From IMG/VR virus record IMGVR_UViG_3300036791_000455, positions 1 through 43,040 of that record: a stretch of 43,040 bases of DNA, one strand, 5' to 3'. Below, piece after piece: positions 29,844 through 36,573 of this stretch. The first letter of the stretch is position 1; each line of letters begins with the position of its first letter. This DNA comes from a virus. The notes below the pieces were generated by a model. It was not told the origin of the DNA, searched no databases, and saw only the letters and a program-made list of their open reading frames with translations. The position numbers and the translations under genes were made by a program.

Positions 29844-30458
29844 CTATCCCTCCGCGTAACGCGGCCTGATTTCAAACTCGCGGTTATCTTCCCAGTCCAA
29901 CGTCCCGATCCGGAAGCGCCCGTTTGATCCGCCCTTCTCGGGCCGGAACCGGCCGAGGCCGATGAACATGCCGGCGATTTCGGTGATCTCGAAGAACACG
30001 TCGCGGGTGATGATCGGGTCAAGAATGTGGAGATCAAAGGTTGTCTGCCAGTCGTTCATCACCGGAAAGACCTTCTGGACCCGCTTGCCCGAGCCGCGCA
30101 CGCCATCTGGGTTGGCCGAGATTTCGATGCTGGACACGCCCGCCGGATCGATGCCCAGCGGCGGGTCATCCAGCAGCATGATGCCGCTGCCGAATTTGGC
30201 GGTCCAGGTCGCCTTCCCCTGGCCTGGAATCTGGCGCTTGGAATAGCGCGCGGCGGCGATCAGCGCCTGCTGGAGTCCATGCGCGGGGATCACGACGGTC
30301 TCCTGGCCATCCACGCGACCGACGTTGAGCTGAGAGCGCCAAGTGCGGCGCTCGTAGGCGTCGGCGCTCTCGCCCTTCAGCTTCGGCTCGTCGTGCTTGC
30401 GGCTCTGCGAGTAGGGCGTGAGGCCGACCAGGGTCAGGTGAGCGACGGATGTCAGCAT
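29844..30458 (-). CDS. Conserved phage protein of unknown function (IGLGRFRP motif)
   Basis: 204 residues. It opens HLTLVGLTPYSQSRKHDEPK, continues ESADAYERRTWRSQLNVGRV, VVIPAHGLQQALIAAARYSK and RQIPGQGKATWTAKFGSGIM, and ends TEIAGMFIGLGRFRPEKGGS and GRFRIGTLDW. The ...IGLGRFRP...GRF... ending is seen in a family of uncharacterised phage proteins and looks like a glycine-rich loop. AAAGGA precedes ATG 30458. It is the first gene after the low-complexity tract in the direction of transcription. Confidence 0.6.
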   Translation of the reverse strand: MLTSVAHLTLVGLTPYSQSRKHDEPKLKGESADAYERRTWRSQLNVGRVDGQETVVIPAHGLQQALIAAARYSKRQIPGQGKATWTAKFGSGIMLLDDPPLGIDPAGVSSIEISANPDGVRGSGKRVQKVFPVMNDWQTTFDLHILDPIITRDVFFEITEIAGMFIGLGRFRPEKGGSNGRFRIGTLDWEDNREFEIRPRYAEG

Positions 30459-30477
30459 GGCGATTTTCCTTTTTGGT

Positions 30478-31288
30478 GGTGAGGGCGAAGCGGTGCGGGG
30501 TGACGCGAGGCGGGGCGACGAGCGGCGCGGCGGAGAGATGCGGCGCGGAGCGGTGCGCGGCGGCGTTGAAGTTCGGGGGTTGAGAGCGGGAGCGGTGCGG
30601 GGCGTGGCGGTGAGCAGCGGGGCGTTGCGCGGCGTCGCGACGAGCTGCGATGCCGAGCTGGCGGTGTGGCGGGTTCTGGTCGAGGGGCGCGAAGGCGGTG
30701 CGTTGCGGAGCGGTGCGGAGCGACGAGGCGCGTTGCGCTGCGGAGCGCCGAGACGAGCGGCGGCGTGGGGCGACGCGGCGCGAAGAGATTGTCTGGGGGC
30801 GCGGGAGGTGGTGAGGGCGGTGCGTTGCGTGGCGTCGCGCGGCGAAGCGATGAGGAGAGCTGAGCTGCGCGGCGAGGCGGCGTGGCGACGTGGGGCGTGA
30901 AGGCGGTGCGGTGCGGGGCCGGGCGTGGAGCCGAGATGCGCTGCGACGCGTCGCGAGGCGGTGCGGCGTGGCGCGACGAGCTGGGGTGGGGCGGTTTCTG
31001 GTCGATGGGCGCGGGTGCGTCGGCGGAAGCGGGGCGTTGCGACGTGGGGCGATGCGCGGCGCGTCGTCGCGGAGAGCTGAGCTGCGGGGCGCTGCGTCGA
31101 GGGGCGCGAAGGAAGGCGGTGCGGTGCGAAGCGGTGCGGAGCGAAGCGGCGCGCTGCGTAGAGCGGTGGGGCGCTGAGCAGTGGTGCGGTGTGATGCGCT
31201 GCGGAGAGTGGCGGTGCGATGCGAGGCGGGGCCGGGCGGAGCGAGGCGGAGCGGTGCGCGGCGGTGCGCTGCGCCGAGGAGGGGTATG
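30478..31288. repeat. ~800-bp strand-asymmetric GCG-rich low-complexity tract
   Basis: The plus strand is built of short words such as GCGGTGCGG, GCGGAGCG, GCGTTGCG and GCGACG. It is very G-rich, with few CC pairs and little T. Longer imperfect repeats occur: GGAGAGCTGAGCTGCG at about 30851 and 31070, and GGTTCTGGTCGAGGGGCGCG at about 30671, with related versions near 30995 and 31093. Several frames are open only because stops are rare in such sequence. It lies inside the minus-strand operon, between the genes ending at 31294 and starting at 30458. The transcript would be C-rich and G-poor. Confidence 0.85.
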
Positions 31289-31293
31289 AAGTT

Positions 31294-31779
31294 TCACTCT
31301 TGTAGTCCCAGGAGACGTCGCCCGGTCGTCGTGATCGGCTCTGGCCGTGTCGCGTGCGCCTCGACCGGGGTGGCCATCCTGTCGGCGGCGAGGTGCTCCA
31401 GCAGGTTGAGCACGCTGATCTCGGAGTTCAGCTTGCGCTGGATAGTCGGCGGGACGTCGTTGGCGCTTTCCAGCGCGTAATTGATGGTCTTGCGCGCCTT
31501 GCGGCTGGCGCGGCGGATGCGCCTGCGCGCCGTCGAGCCGAGGCCGGGAAGCTGCTCGGCCGTCAGGCGCGTGTAGCCGATGTTGATCTCGTTCCCGAAG
31601 ATCGCGCCGTGATCGCGCTCGGCGACGTGGCGGGCGCTCTCGATCAGGTGCCGGTGGCGGCGGACATCGCGTCCGATCACGGCCGACAGGCTCGCGTAGC
31701 GGATCGTCCCGCCCAAAGGAACGCCGCGCAACAGCTCGACCAGGGCGGCGACGTCGGGGCTGATTTCGGTGCTGATCAT
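31294..31779 (-). CDS. Conserved hypothetical phage protein
   Basis: 161 residues: LVELLRGVPLGGTIRYASLS, VIGRDVRRHRHLIESARHVA, RDHGAIFGNEINIGYTRLTA and GSTARRRIRRASRKARKTIN, then LNLLEHLAADRMATP. The first 60 residues resemble a winged-helix layout, where helix-turn words such as GRDV...H.LIESARHVAERD would precede a strand. Similar proteins occur near phage recombination genes but are uncharacterised. ATG 31779 overlaps the stop of the upstream gene by one base. Confidence 0.6.
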   Translation of the reverse strand: MISTEISPDVAALVELLRGVPLGGTIRYASLSAVIGRDVRRHRHLIESARHVAERDHGAIFGNEINIGYTRLTAEQLPGLGSTARRRIRRASRKARKTINYALESANDVPPTIQRKLNSEISVLNLLEHLAADRMATPVEAHATRPEPITTTGRRLLGLQE

Positions 31780-32162
31780 TACTGGGTGCCTCCTGGCTCG
31801 GTGAATAGGCCGATCCGCAGCCGGTGCAGCTCGCGGCCCCGCGCATAGAGCGCGCGGACATAGGGGTCGCGCTGCAGCGCCCGGCGCTGACGGCGGGTCT
31901 TGCTGGCGTAGAGCGCGCCGCAGTCGAACACCCGGCAGGTGATCGGCGCGTGCTCGTGGATGCTGCAGCCGGCGTCGGTGACGTAGATGCAGGACCCGTC
32001 CGGCTTGAGCTGCAGCGCCGCGAACGTGCGCTCGCCGACCACGATCTCGCGGGTGTCGTAGGCGTAGTCGGGATCGTCCTGGGTGATCAGGATCAGCTCG
32101 CCGGACCGGCAGCAGAGCGTACAGCCGCCGCAGGCGACCTCGGCGGGCTGGATCCGCTCCAT
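31779..32162 (-). CDS. YkgJ-type cysteine-cluster protein
   Basis: 127 residues from ATG 32162. ACGGCTLCCRSGELILITQD gives the C..C..CC cluster, followed by DGSCIYVTDAGCSIHEHAPI and TCRVFDCGALYASKT, the spacing expected for the YkgJ/CxxCxxCC family thought to bind zinc or an iron-sulfur cluster. The C-terminus is helical and basic. The role in phages is unknown. Both stop and start overlap neighbours by single bases, placing it firmly in the recombination operon. Confidence 0.8.
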   Translation of the reverse strand: MERIQPAEVACGGCTLCCRSGELILITQDDPDYAYDTREIVVGERTFAALQLKPDGSCIYVTDAGCSIHEHAPITCRVFDCGALYASKTRRQRRALQRDPYVRALYARGRELHRLRIGLFTEPGGTQ

Positions 32163-32734
32163 CACAGATGCCCGGCCAGGACCGCGCGCTCGACCTCGGT
32201 CAGGTCCCAGGCGGCGCAGACGATCCAGAGGTCGCTGTGGCCGACCCGGCGCAGCAGCATCGGGTCGCGCGGGACGACCCGCGACCACTCGGCCTCGAAT
32301 AGGACGTGGTAATTGGCCAGCCCGCGCTTCGGCCGCAGGTGGATCGGCACCAGCGGCGTCATCGCCGCGTGGTGGGTGTAGCGCCGGCTACTATCCAAGG
32401 GGAAGCTGCCGGCCGGCATATCCACGTAGGTGCGGCGGTTGCGATCCGGCTGCCAGTCGTTGGCCGAGAACCGCGCGCCGCCGTCGTGGCGCAGGTAGAG
32501 GTGGCAGTCCTTGGCGTCGGCGCGGACGATGGCCAGCTTCGGCAGGCCGTCCGGGCCCAGGCCGGCGGCGGTGATGCTGGCCAGCGCCTGGATGACGACC
32601 TTGCCCTTGGCGATGGCGTCGTAGAGGCGCTGGATTTCGAGGTCGATGGGCGTCGAGTAGAGCTGGTGCTCCTTGTACTTGCGGAACATCTCCGCCGCCT
32701 CGGCGCGGTCAACCGTGATTGCCTGGGTGTCCAT
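32162..32734 (-). CDS. Conserved hypothetical phage protein
   Basis: 190 residues. Helical N-terminus (EAAEMFRKYKEHQLYSTPID, IQRLYDAIAKGKVVIQALAS), then strands (LPKLAIVRADAKDCHLYLRH, RRTYVDMPAGSFPLDSSRRY) and a late LANYHVLFEAEWSRVVPRDP with LWIVCAAWDLTEVERAVLAG. The layout is common to phage proteins of unknown role near recombination genes. AGGAG lies before ATG 32734. No catalytic motif was found. Confidence 0.6.
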   Translation of the reverse strand: MDTQAITVDRAEAAEMFRKYKEHQLYSTPIDLEIQRLYDAIAKGKVVIQALASITAAGLGPDGLPKLAIVRADAKDCHLYLRHDGGARFSANDWQPDRNRRTYVDMPAGSFPLDSSRRYTHHAAMTPLVPIHLRPKRGLANYHVLFEAEWSRVVPRDPMLLRRVGHSDLWIVCAAWDLTEVERAVLAGHL

Positions 32735-32759
32735 GATCGGTGGCTCCTGAGAAAGGGGT

Positions 32760-32841
32760 GCGGCCAGGGCGCAGGATTGGGGGGGTTACGCCCTGGCCGC
32801 GTTTCCGTGAGGGGATGGGTGGGCGGGGTTGCCCCCCTCAC
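32760..32841 (-). terminator. Two strong hairpins in gap within recombination operon
   Basis: Perfect arms GCGGCCAGGGCG (32760-32771) and CGCCCTGGCCGC (32789-32800) enclose a 17-base loop. GTGAGGGG (32807-32814) pairs with CCCCTCAC (32834-32841), which covers the stop of the HTH gene. Neither has a long T run on the transcribed strand, so attenuation, an RNA boundary or an operator are also possible. Confidence 0.45.
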
Positions 32842-33080
32842 GAAAGGGATTGTTTGCGCGGCCGGCCTCGCGGCGGCGGCCTGGGAGTGTCGTCCACGAT
32901 CAGCCGGGCCAGCTCGTCGCGATGCACGACCGTGCGCTGGCCAGCGACCACCGACAGATGGACTCGGCCGGCCTTCACATGTCGGTAGAACGTGCCGCGG
33001 CCGATCCGCAGCAGCGCCACTGCCTCGGTGACGGTGTAGAACAGCGGCTTGGCGGGCAGGCTGTAGGGGTTGGGGCTCAT
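32838..33080 (-). CDS. Helix-turn-helix (excisionase-family) DNA-binding protein
   Basis: 80 residues: PLFYTVTEAVALLRIGRGTF, then YRHVKAGRVHLSVVAGQRTV and HRDELARLIVD form an HTH_17-type domain, with a basic tail RPPPRGRPRKQ. It is clearly related to the protein at 29228-29506 (shared YTV.EA....., HRD.LA.LI.D). One may be the excisionase and the other a transcription regulator. It overlaps NinB by four bases. Confidence 0.75.
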   Translation of the reverse strand: MSPNPYSLPAKPLFYTVTEAVALLRIGRGTFYRHVKAGRVHLSVVAGQRTVVHRDELARLIVDDTPRPPPRGRPRKQSLS

Positions 33081-33481
33081 CTGTCGGACTCGGGTGGGGT
33101 TCGAAATTGGACATCGTGGTCAGCGGCAAATCGGTAGATCGCGTCGAGCAGCGTCGCGAACTCGGTGACGGTCAGGGCGCTGGACGAAGTGTTGAGGTTG
33201 ACGAACCCGCGCCCGTCGAGCGCCGGGGTCATCCGCGAGCCGCGCTCCATGTCGGCCAGGAACAGCAGCTTCCAATCGTCCGGGACGAGCTGCTGGCCGT
33301 GCCAGGGCACCTGCTCGGCGATCTCGGTCAGCGCCGCCCACATGGCCGCGTTCTGCGCCAGGGTGCGCTTCGTGGCTGGCGGCTCGAACGTCACCAGCGT
33401 GGCGTCGGCCGCGCCCCAGCACCACGCCGCCGCCGTGTGTCTGGCGCGGTCGTTGGTCAGTCGGATCGAGGCGCGTGGCAT
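33077..33481 (-). CDS. ninB: NinB-like recombination mediator
   Basis: 134 residues. The signature KRTLAQNAAMWAALTEIAEQ, then VPWHGQQLVPDDWKLLFLAD matches lambda NinB (Orf), a recombination mediator that binds single-stranded DNA and can replace host RecFOR. A Ser/Thr-rich loop (NLNTSSSALTVTEFATLLDA) and a terminal helix follow. It shares an operon with an annealing protein and an exonuclease, as in lambdoid phages. Confidence 0.85.
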   Translation of the reverse strand: MPRASIRLTNDRARHTAAAWCWGAADATLVTFEPPATKRTLAQNAAMWAALTEIAEQVPWHGQQLVPDDWKLLFLADMERGSRMTPALDGRGFVNLNTSSSALTVTEFATLLDAIYRFAADHDVQFRTPPESDR

Positions 33482-33487
33482 GGGACA

Positions 33488-33682
33488 TCAGCTCGTCTCT
33501 CGCAGGCGGTAGATCGCGCTTTGACCCTTCACGAAGCGGCATTCGACCAGACCTCGATGACGCAGCTTCACCATCAGCCGGGCCACCACCGCGCCGCTCA
33601 CGCCGATTGCCTCCCGCAGATCGGCGTTGGTCTTGGGCCCGCTCCGCAGCGCGGCCAGGGCGAGATCGGCACGGTTGCTCAC
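33488..33682 (-). CDS. Winged-helix DNA-binding protein
   Basis: 64 residues: RADLALAALRSGPKTNADLR, then EAIGVSGAVVARLMVKLRHR and GLVECRFVKGQSAIYRLRET. The NADLREAIGVSGAVVARLM..L helices and the GQSAIYRL wing are a minimal winged helix-turn-helix. It could control the recombination operon or act on DNA locally. It overlaps the upstream gene by four bases. Confidence 0.65.
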   Translation of the reverse strand: MSNRADLALAALRSGPKTNADLREAIGVSGAVVARLMVKLRHRGLVECRFVKGQSAIYRLRETS

Positions 33683-33948
33683 GTCCCCGCCTCGAACGTG
33701 ATGGCGAAGGCGGTGAGCGGCCGGTTCGGATGACCGTCAGCGCGCAGCGGCCGGACGCGGCTCTGGGTTCTCCAGGCCTCGAAGGCCTCGGCGACCGTCT
33801 CGAATTTCAGCGCGCTCTCGCGCCGGTCGGTGAAGTGCGCGTCGCCCTGGCCGTCGTGAGCCTCGACATCGAACCACTTCAGCCACATGCCGACCACCGC
33901 GAGCTGGTGCGGGTTCATCGCGCTATCGACCTTGATCAGGACGCTCAC
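33679..33948 (-). CDS. Small hypothetical protein
   Basis: 89 residues from GTG 33948: SVLIKVDSAMNPHQLAVVGM, WLKWFDVEAHDGQGDAHFTD, ALKFETVAEAFEAWRTQSRV and RPNRPL-like PNRPLTAFAITFEAGT. A small alpha/beta protein, uncharacterised. ATGA-type overlaps with the exonuclease gene upstream and the winged-helix gene downstream suggest co-translation. Confidence 0.6.
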   Translation of the reverse strand: MSVLIKVDSAMNPHQLAVVGMWLKWFDVEAHDGQGDAHFTDRRESALKFETVAEAFEAWRTQSRVRPLRADGHPNRPLTAFAITFEAGT

Positions 33949-34574
33949 GCGGCTTCCTCCTGGCCATACAGCTCAGCCAGCCGGGCGATGCGGTCGGCGA
34001 TCTCGTCGAGGAAGCGGGTGACCTCGCTTTCCAGCTCGATGATCCGCGAGGTGTTGCGCTCGACCCGGCGAACGTGGAGCTGCATCGAGGGCGGCAGGCG
34101 TGGATCGAATGAGGCGTAGTCGCACCACGCGCGCCCGGTGCAGGCCATCTGCCACTGCATCTGGGTCAGGTGCTCGCCCGAGATCGCCTCGCCGAGCAGG
34201 GTGTCGATGTGGGTGGCCGTGTTCGGGCACTTGATCTCGACCAGCCCATCCTCATCGACGTAACCGTCCGGACTCGCGCCGCTCCAGGCGATCTCGGGGT
34301 GGTCGAGATAGCCGGCGGTCTGGACCACCAGCCCGCAGCGGTCGGCGTACAGCAGCCGCGCCTCGTCTTCGTGGTCGATGCCCCACTGCATCGGGCCGCT
34401 GACGTAGTTGGCGCAGGGTCGGCCGGTGACGCGCTCGACGATGAGGTCGGCCGCGTAGTTCGCCCGGCTGGTCGAATAGCCGGTCTTGGTGCGCGCCACG
34501 ATGTCGGCGATCCGGCTGGCCGTCGCCTTGCCGAGGCGCTGGCCGTACCACTCGGGCGACCGCTGGGCGATCAT
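33945..34574 (-). CDS. YqaJ / lambda-Exo family exonuclease
   Basis: 209 residues. RSPEWYGQRLGKATASRIAD opens the protein. MQWGIDHEDEARLLYADRCG (about 62-81), SGASPDGYVDEDG (Asp103) and LVEIKCPN (Glu113, Lys115) carry the acidic and lysine residues of the PD-(D/E)XK active site. Family members degrade the 5' strand of duplex ends to expose single strands for annealing. It pairs with the ERF protein encoded just upstream, separated by one small gene. The C-terminal helix (EVTRFLDEIADRIARLAELY) may help oligomerise. Confidence 0.9.
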   Translation of the reverse strand: MIAQRSPEWYGQRLGKATASRIADIVARTKTGYSTSRANYAADLIVERVTGRPCANYVSGPMQWGIDHEDEARLLYADRCGLVVQTAGYLDHPEIAWSGASPDGYVDEDGLVEIKCPNTATHIDTLLGEAISGEHLTQMQWQMACTGRAWCDYASFDPRLPPSMQLHVRRVERNTSRIIELESEVTRFLDEIADRIARLAELYGQEEAA

Positions 34575-34798
34575 TGGCGGGTGCCGTCAACCAGCCGGGC
34601 CAGCAGCTCGTCCTGCAGATCGATCACCCGCGCCGCCAGGACGCTGACGAGCTGCAGCGCCACCAGCGCGTCGATCTCCGCGCTCACGGCGTCACGCGGG
34701 GCGCTGAGCTGGCGGAACGCGGCTCTGATCACGTCCATCGCCCGCATCGATGCGAGCTGGTCGGGCAGAACGTCCGGGTGATCTTCCAGCACCGACAT
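34571..34798 (-). CDS. Small helical hypothetical protein between ERF and exonuclease
   Basis: 75 residues from ATG 34798: LPDQLASMRAMDVIRAAFRQ, DAVSAEIDALVALQLVSVLA, ARVIDLQDELLARLVDG. It is almost entirely helical with heptad-like leucines. ATG overlaps the ERF stop and its stop overlaps the exonuclease start, so its product is probably made in step with both. A partner or inhibitor of the recombinases is possible but unproven. Confidence 0.6.
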   Translation of the reverse strand: MSVLEDHPDVLPDQLASMRAMDVIRAAFRQLSAPRDAVSAEIDALVALQLVSVLAARVIDLQDELLARLVDGTRQ

Positions 34799-35436
34799 CA
34801 GGCGACCTCTCCTGTCGTGAGTTCGAGCTTGATGCGCTCGTACAGCGCGTCGAGCCGTTCGGCCTCCTTGGGCGTCTCGGCCTTCAGTTGGGCGCGCAGG
34901 CCCTTGGCCAAATCCCAGGCGCGGTTGAGGTCGTTCGGCGTCTTGACGTCGCGCAGCGTGATCTCCAGCCGCTGGGTGCGATCCTGGATGGTCGGCGGCT
35001 TCGGCTCGGCCTGTTGGAGAGGTGGCCGGGCTGGGCCGACCGCGCCCTGGCCATCGTCGTCTTCGCCAGCCGGCGCGACGGTCAGCAGCGATTGCAGCGC
35101 CTGCCGGCGCGCATAGGTCAGCGCCGAGCCGACGCCCTGCGCGTCGTTGCGGCCGACAGGGATTTGGTGGGTCGCGCGCAGCCACTGGCCGCTGGTGTGC
35201 AGCAGGATCGTGGTCACCTCGACCATCCCGGCCGACGCCGTCGCCGGCTGCAGCACGCTGATGCCCGCGCCGTTCAGCGCCGGCAGCACCGCCTCGGCGA
35301 TCTCGGTCAGGCTGGCGTAGCGGCTGTTGAAATGCGGGTTCGAGGCGTCGCGCGCGACCTTGGCGATGGCGTGCTGCGCGCCCGGCAGCGCCTTGGCCAG
35401 CTCGTCGATCTCGGCGCTGGTTTCGATGCCGCTCAT
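34798..35436 (-). CDS. erf: ERF-family single-strand annealing protein
   Basis: 212 residues from ATG 35436. EIDELAKALPGAQHAIAKVA, NPHFNSRYASLTEIAEAVLP and NGAGISVLQPA, then LLHTSGQWLRATHQIPVGRN and DAQGVGSALTYARRQALQSL match the ERF domain (P22 Erf-like). The C-terminal half is linker plus helices. It anneals complementary strands for recombination and genome circularisation. Longer upstream starts are less likely because the small zinc-ribbon gene ends here with ATGA overlap. Confidence 0.9.
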   Translation of the reverse strand: MSGIETSAEIDELAKALPGAQHAIAKVARDASNPHFNSRYASLTEIAEAVLPALNGAGISVLQPATASAGMVEVTTILLHTSGQWLRATHQIPVGRNDAQGVGSALTYARRQALQSLLTVAPAGEDDDGQGAVGPARPPLQQAEPKPPTIQDRTQRLEITLRDVKTPNDLNRAWDLAKGLRAQLKAETPKEAERLDALYERIKLELTTGEVA

Positions 35437-35558
35437 GGTGCGCCGTCTCCACAATCCGGGCAGTGGACGCCCCAGACGCCATCGGCCTTTCGGGCCCCGA
35501 GGCAGCGCCATCCCAACGCGCCGCCGGTCCTGGCGCAACGGGCCAGAGACACAACCAC
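35433..35558 (-). CDS. 41-residue zinc-ribbon-like protein, first gene of recombination operon
   Basis: From GTG 35558 with a perfect AGGAGG (35567-35572 on the complement): VVVSLARCARTGGALGWRCL, then GARKADGVWGVHCPDCGDG. Cys8, Cys19, Cys33 and Cys36 could bind one zinc. A longer frame to 35693 lacks a good RBS. The Shine-Dalgarno lies inside a small hairpin (CCGCC-AGGAG-GGCGG), so translation could be controlled. It overlaps the ERF start by four bases. Confidence 0.6.
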   Translation of the reverse strand: MVVSLARCARTGGALGWRCLGARKADGVWGVHCPDCGDGAP

Positions 35559-35775
35559 TAATCCGCCCTCCTGGCGGTTGCTGATATCCGGGAAAACCCT
35601 GAGTTTTTTCGCACCTAAGATCGCAGGCGAGTTCTGGTTGTCCGATTTAATGGCTAGAGTCATCGCTAAGTCGTCGCCTATGTGACAGCGCAATTACTAC
35701 CCTATCGTGCCGCGTGCCTGCGGCCCGATCTCCGCCAATTGCTTTGGCGAACCTTGGACTTGTTCAAGAGGCTCA

Positions 35776-35805
35776 ATGTTCGCGCTGGCGGTTAACTGTT
35801 GTCAA
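35776..35805 (-). promoter_or_regulatory. Candidate promoter for recombination operon
   Basis: A perfect -35 TTGACA (complement of 35800-35805) with a weak -10 GAACAT (complement of 35776-35781), spacer 18. The -35 overlaps one end of the palindromic operator, so a bound repressor would block it. Confidence 0.5.
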
Positions 35806-35823
35806 GACGAAGTTTCGTCTTGA
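35802..35823. promoter_or_regulatory. Palindromic operator, copy 1
   Basis: Arms TCAAGACGAA and TTCGTCTTGA around a 2-base centre form a perfect 22-bp dyad. The central 18-bp core AAGACGAA-NN-TTCGTCTT recurs at 41498-41517. It lies in the intergenic region and overlaps a -35 box. Confidence 0.8.
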
Positions 35824-35855
35824 ACGGGAGCGGGGGGCGGCGTTACCCGTGGCGC

Positions 35856-36062
35856 ATGAGCGAAATCTCAATCGGAATGCAGCGGGTCGCCGAGGTGGCC
35901 GAGCGCGTCGGGATCAAGGGTCTCGCCCAAGAGGCTGGCCTGCCGTACCAGACCGTTCGCTCGTTCCGGGCGCGCGGCTGGAAACTGAAGTCGCTGGCCA
36001 CCTGTGACGCGCTGATCGCGGCGGCCAACCGCCTGGAGCCTACCAGTTCGGCGGACGCCTGA
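35856..36062 (+). CDS. Cro-like helix-turn-helix regulator
   Basis: 68 residues from ATG 35856. MQRVAEVAERVGIKGLAQEA, then GLPYQTVRSFRARGWKLKSL and DALIAAANRL form a compact helix-turn-helix of the Cro/YdaS size: KGLAQEAGLPYQTVRSFR is the HTH. It is the first gene rightward from the divergent control region and sits directly behind the palindromic operator, so it is a good candidate for binding it. A short upstream extension is open, but ATG 35856 starts the recognisable domain. Confidence 0.7.
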   Translation: MSEISIGMQRVAEVAERVGIKGLAQEAGLPYQTVRSFRARGWKLKSLATCDALIAAANRLEPTSSADA

Positions 36063-36063
36063 C

Positions 36064-36573
36064 GTGCGGGTCATGGGCATCGATCCAGGCAGCACAGGCG
36101 CAATCGCGTTCCTGACCATCCTGGACGGCCTCGTCGTCGATCTCGAATGCCTCGACCTCCCGACGCGCAAGATCGGCAAGCGCACCCACCTCGACGCCTA
36201 CGGCCTCGCGCGCGAGATCGACGCTCGCCTCGCCGACACCGACAACCGCATCGAGGCGGCGATCATCGAGCAGGGCGGCGTGCGCCCTCAGAACGGGCGC
36301 GTCGGCGCGGCGACGTTCTGGCTCGGCCTGGGCGAAGTGCGCGGAGTCCTGGCGGCCAATTTCATCCCAATCGAGATGGTCACGGCGGCCGGGTGGAAGC
36401 GCGCCTTGCGCGTGGTCGGCGACAAGGACGCCAGCTTGATCCGGGCGTCGGCGCTGCTGCCGCGCTGGTCGGCGCAGTGGGCCCGCAAGAAGGATCACGG
36501 CCGGGCCGAGGCGGCGCTGATCGGCCTCTATGGCGCGGGCCGATTACTGCTGCCGCTAGCGAGGCGGGCCTGA
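36064..36573 (+). CDS. RuvC-like Holliday junction resolvase
   Basis: 169 residues from GTG 36064. VMGIDPGSTGAIAFLTI (Asp7), AAIIEQGGVRPQNGRVGAAT (Glu69), the TAAGWKRAL segment, and ARKKDHGRAEAALIGLYGAG (Asp144, Glu149) follow the RNase H-fold RuvC pattern of acidic catalytic residues. It would cut branched recombination or replication intermediates before packaging. The final acidic residue is Glu where many relatives have Asp. The stop overlaps the next ATG. Confidence 0.88.
   Translation: MRVMGIDPGSTGAIAFLTILDGLVVDLECLDLPTRKIGKRTHLDAYGLAREIDARLADTDNRIEAAIIEQGGVRPQNGRVGAATFWLGLGEVRGVLAANFIPIEMVTAAGWKRALRVVGDKDASLIRASALLPRWSAQWARKKDHGRAEAALIGLYGAGRLLLPLARRA

Larger units (their letters stand above)
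35559..35855. promoter_or_regulatory. Divergent regulatory region between recombination operon and right plus-strand operon
   Basis: About 300 bases with lower GC and no convincing gene. It contains the palindromic operator at 35802-35823, a candidate minus-strand promoter (-35 TTGACA at 35805-35800, -10 GAACAT at 35781-35776, spacer 18) and a ~200-base leader before the zinc-ribbon gene. This is the expected early switch of the phage. Confidence 0.6.

Noticed and set aside
30457-31289. Two plus-strand frames of 135-147 codons in the low-complexity tract
   Set aside because: Same compositional reason; no ribosome-binding site and no family-like sequence.
30452-31861. 469-codon Arg/Ala/Pro/Ser frame on the minus strand across the low-complexity tract
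   Set aside because: It runs through two real genes in another frame, and openness is explained by scarcity of stop codons in this sequence; residues are low complexity.
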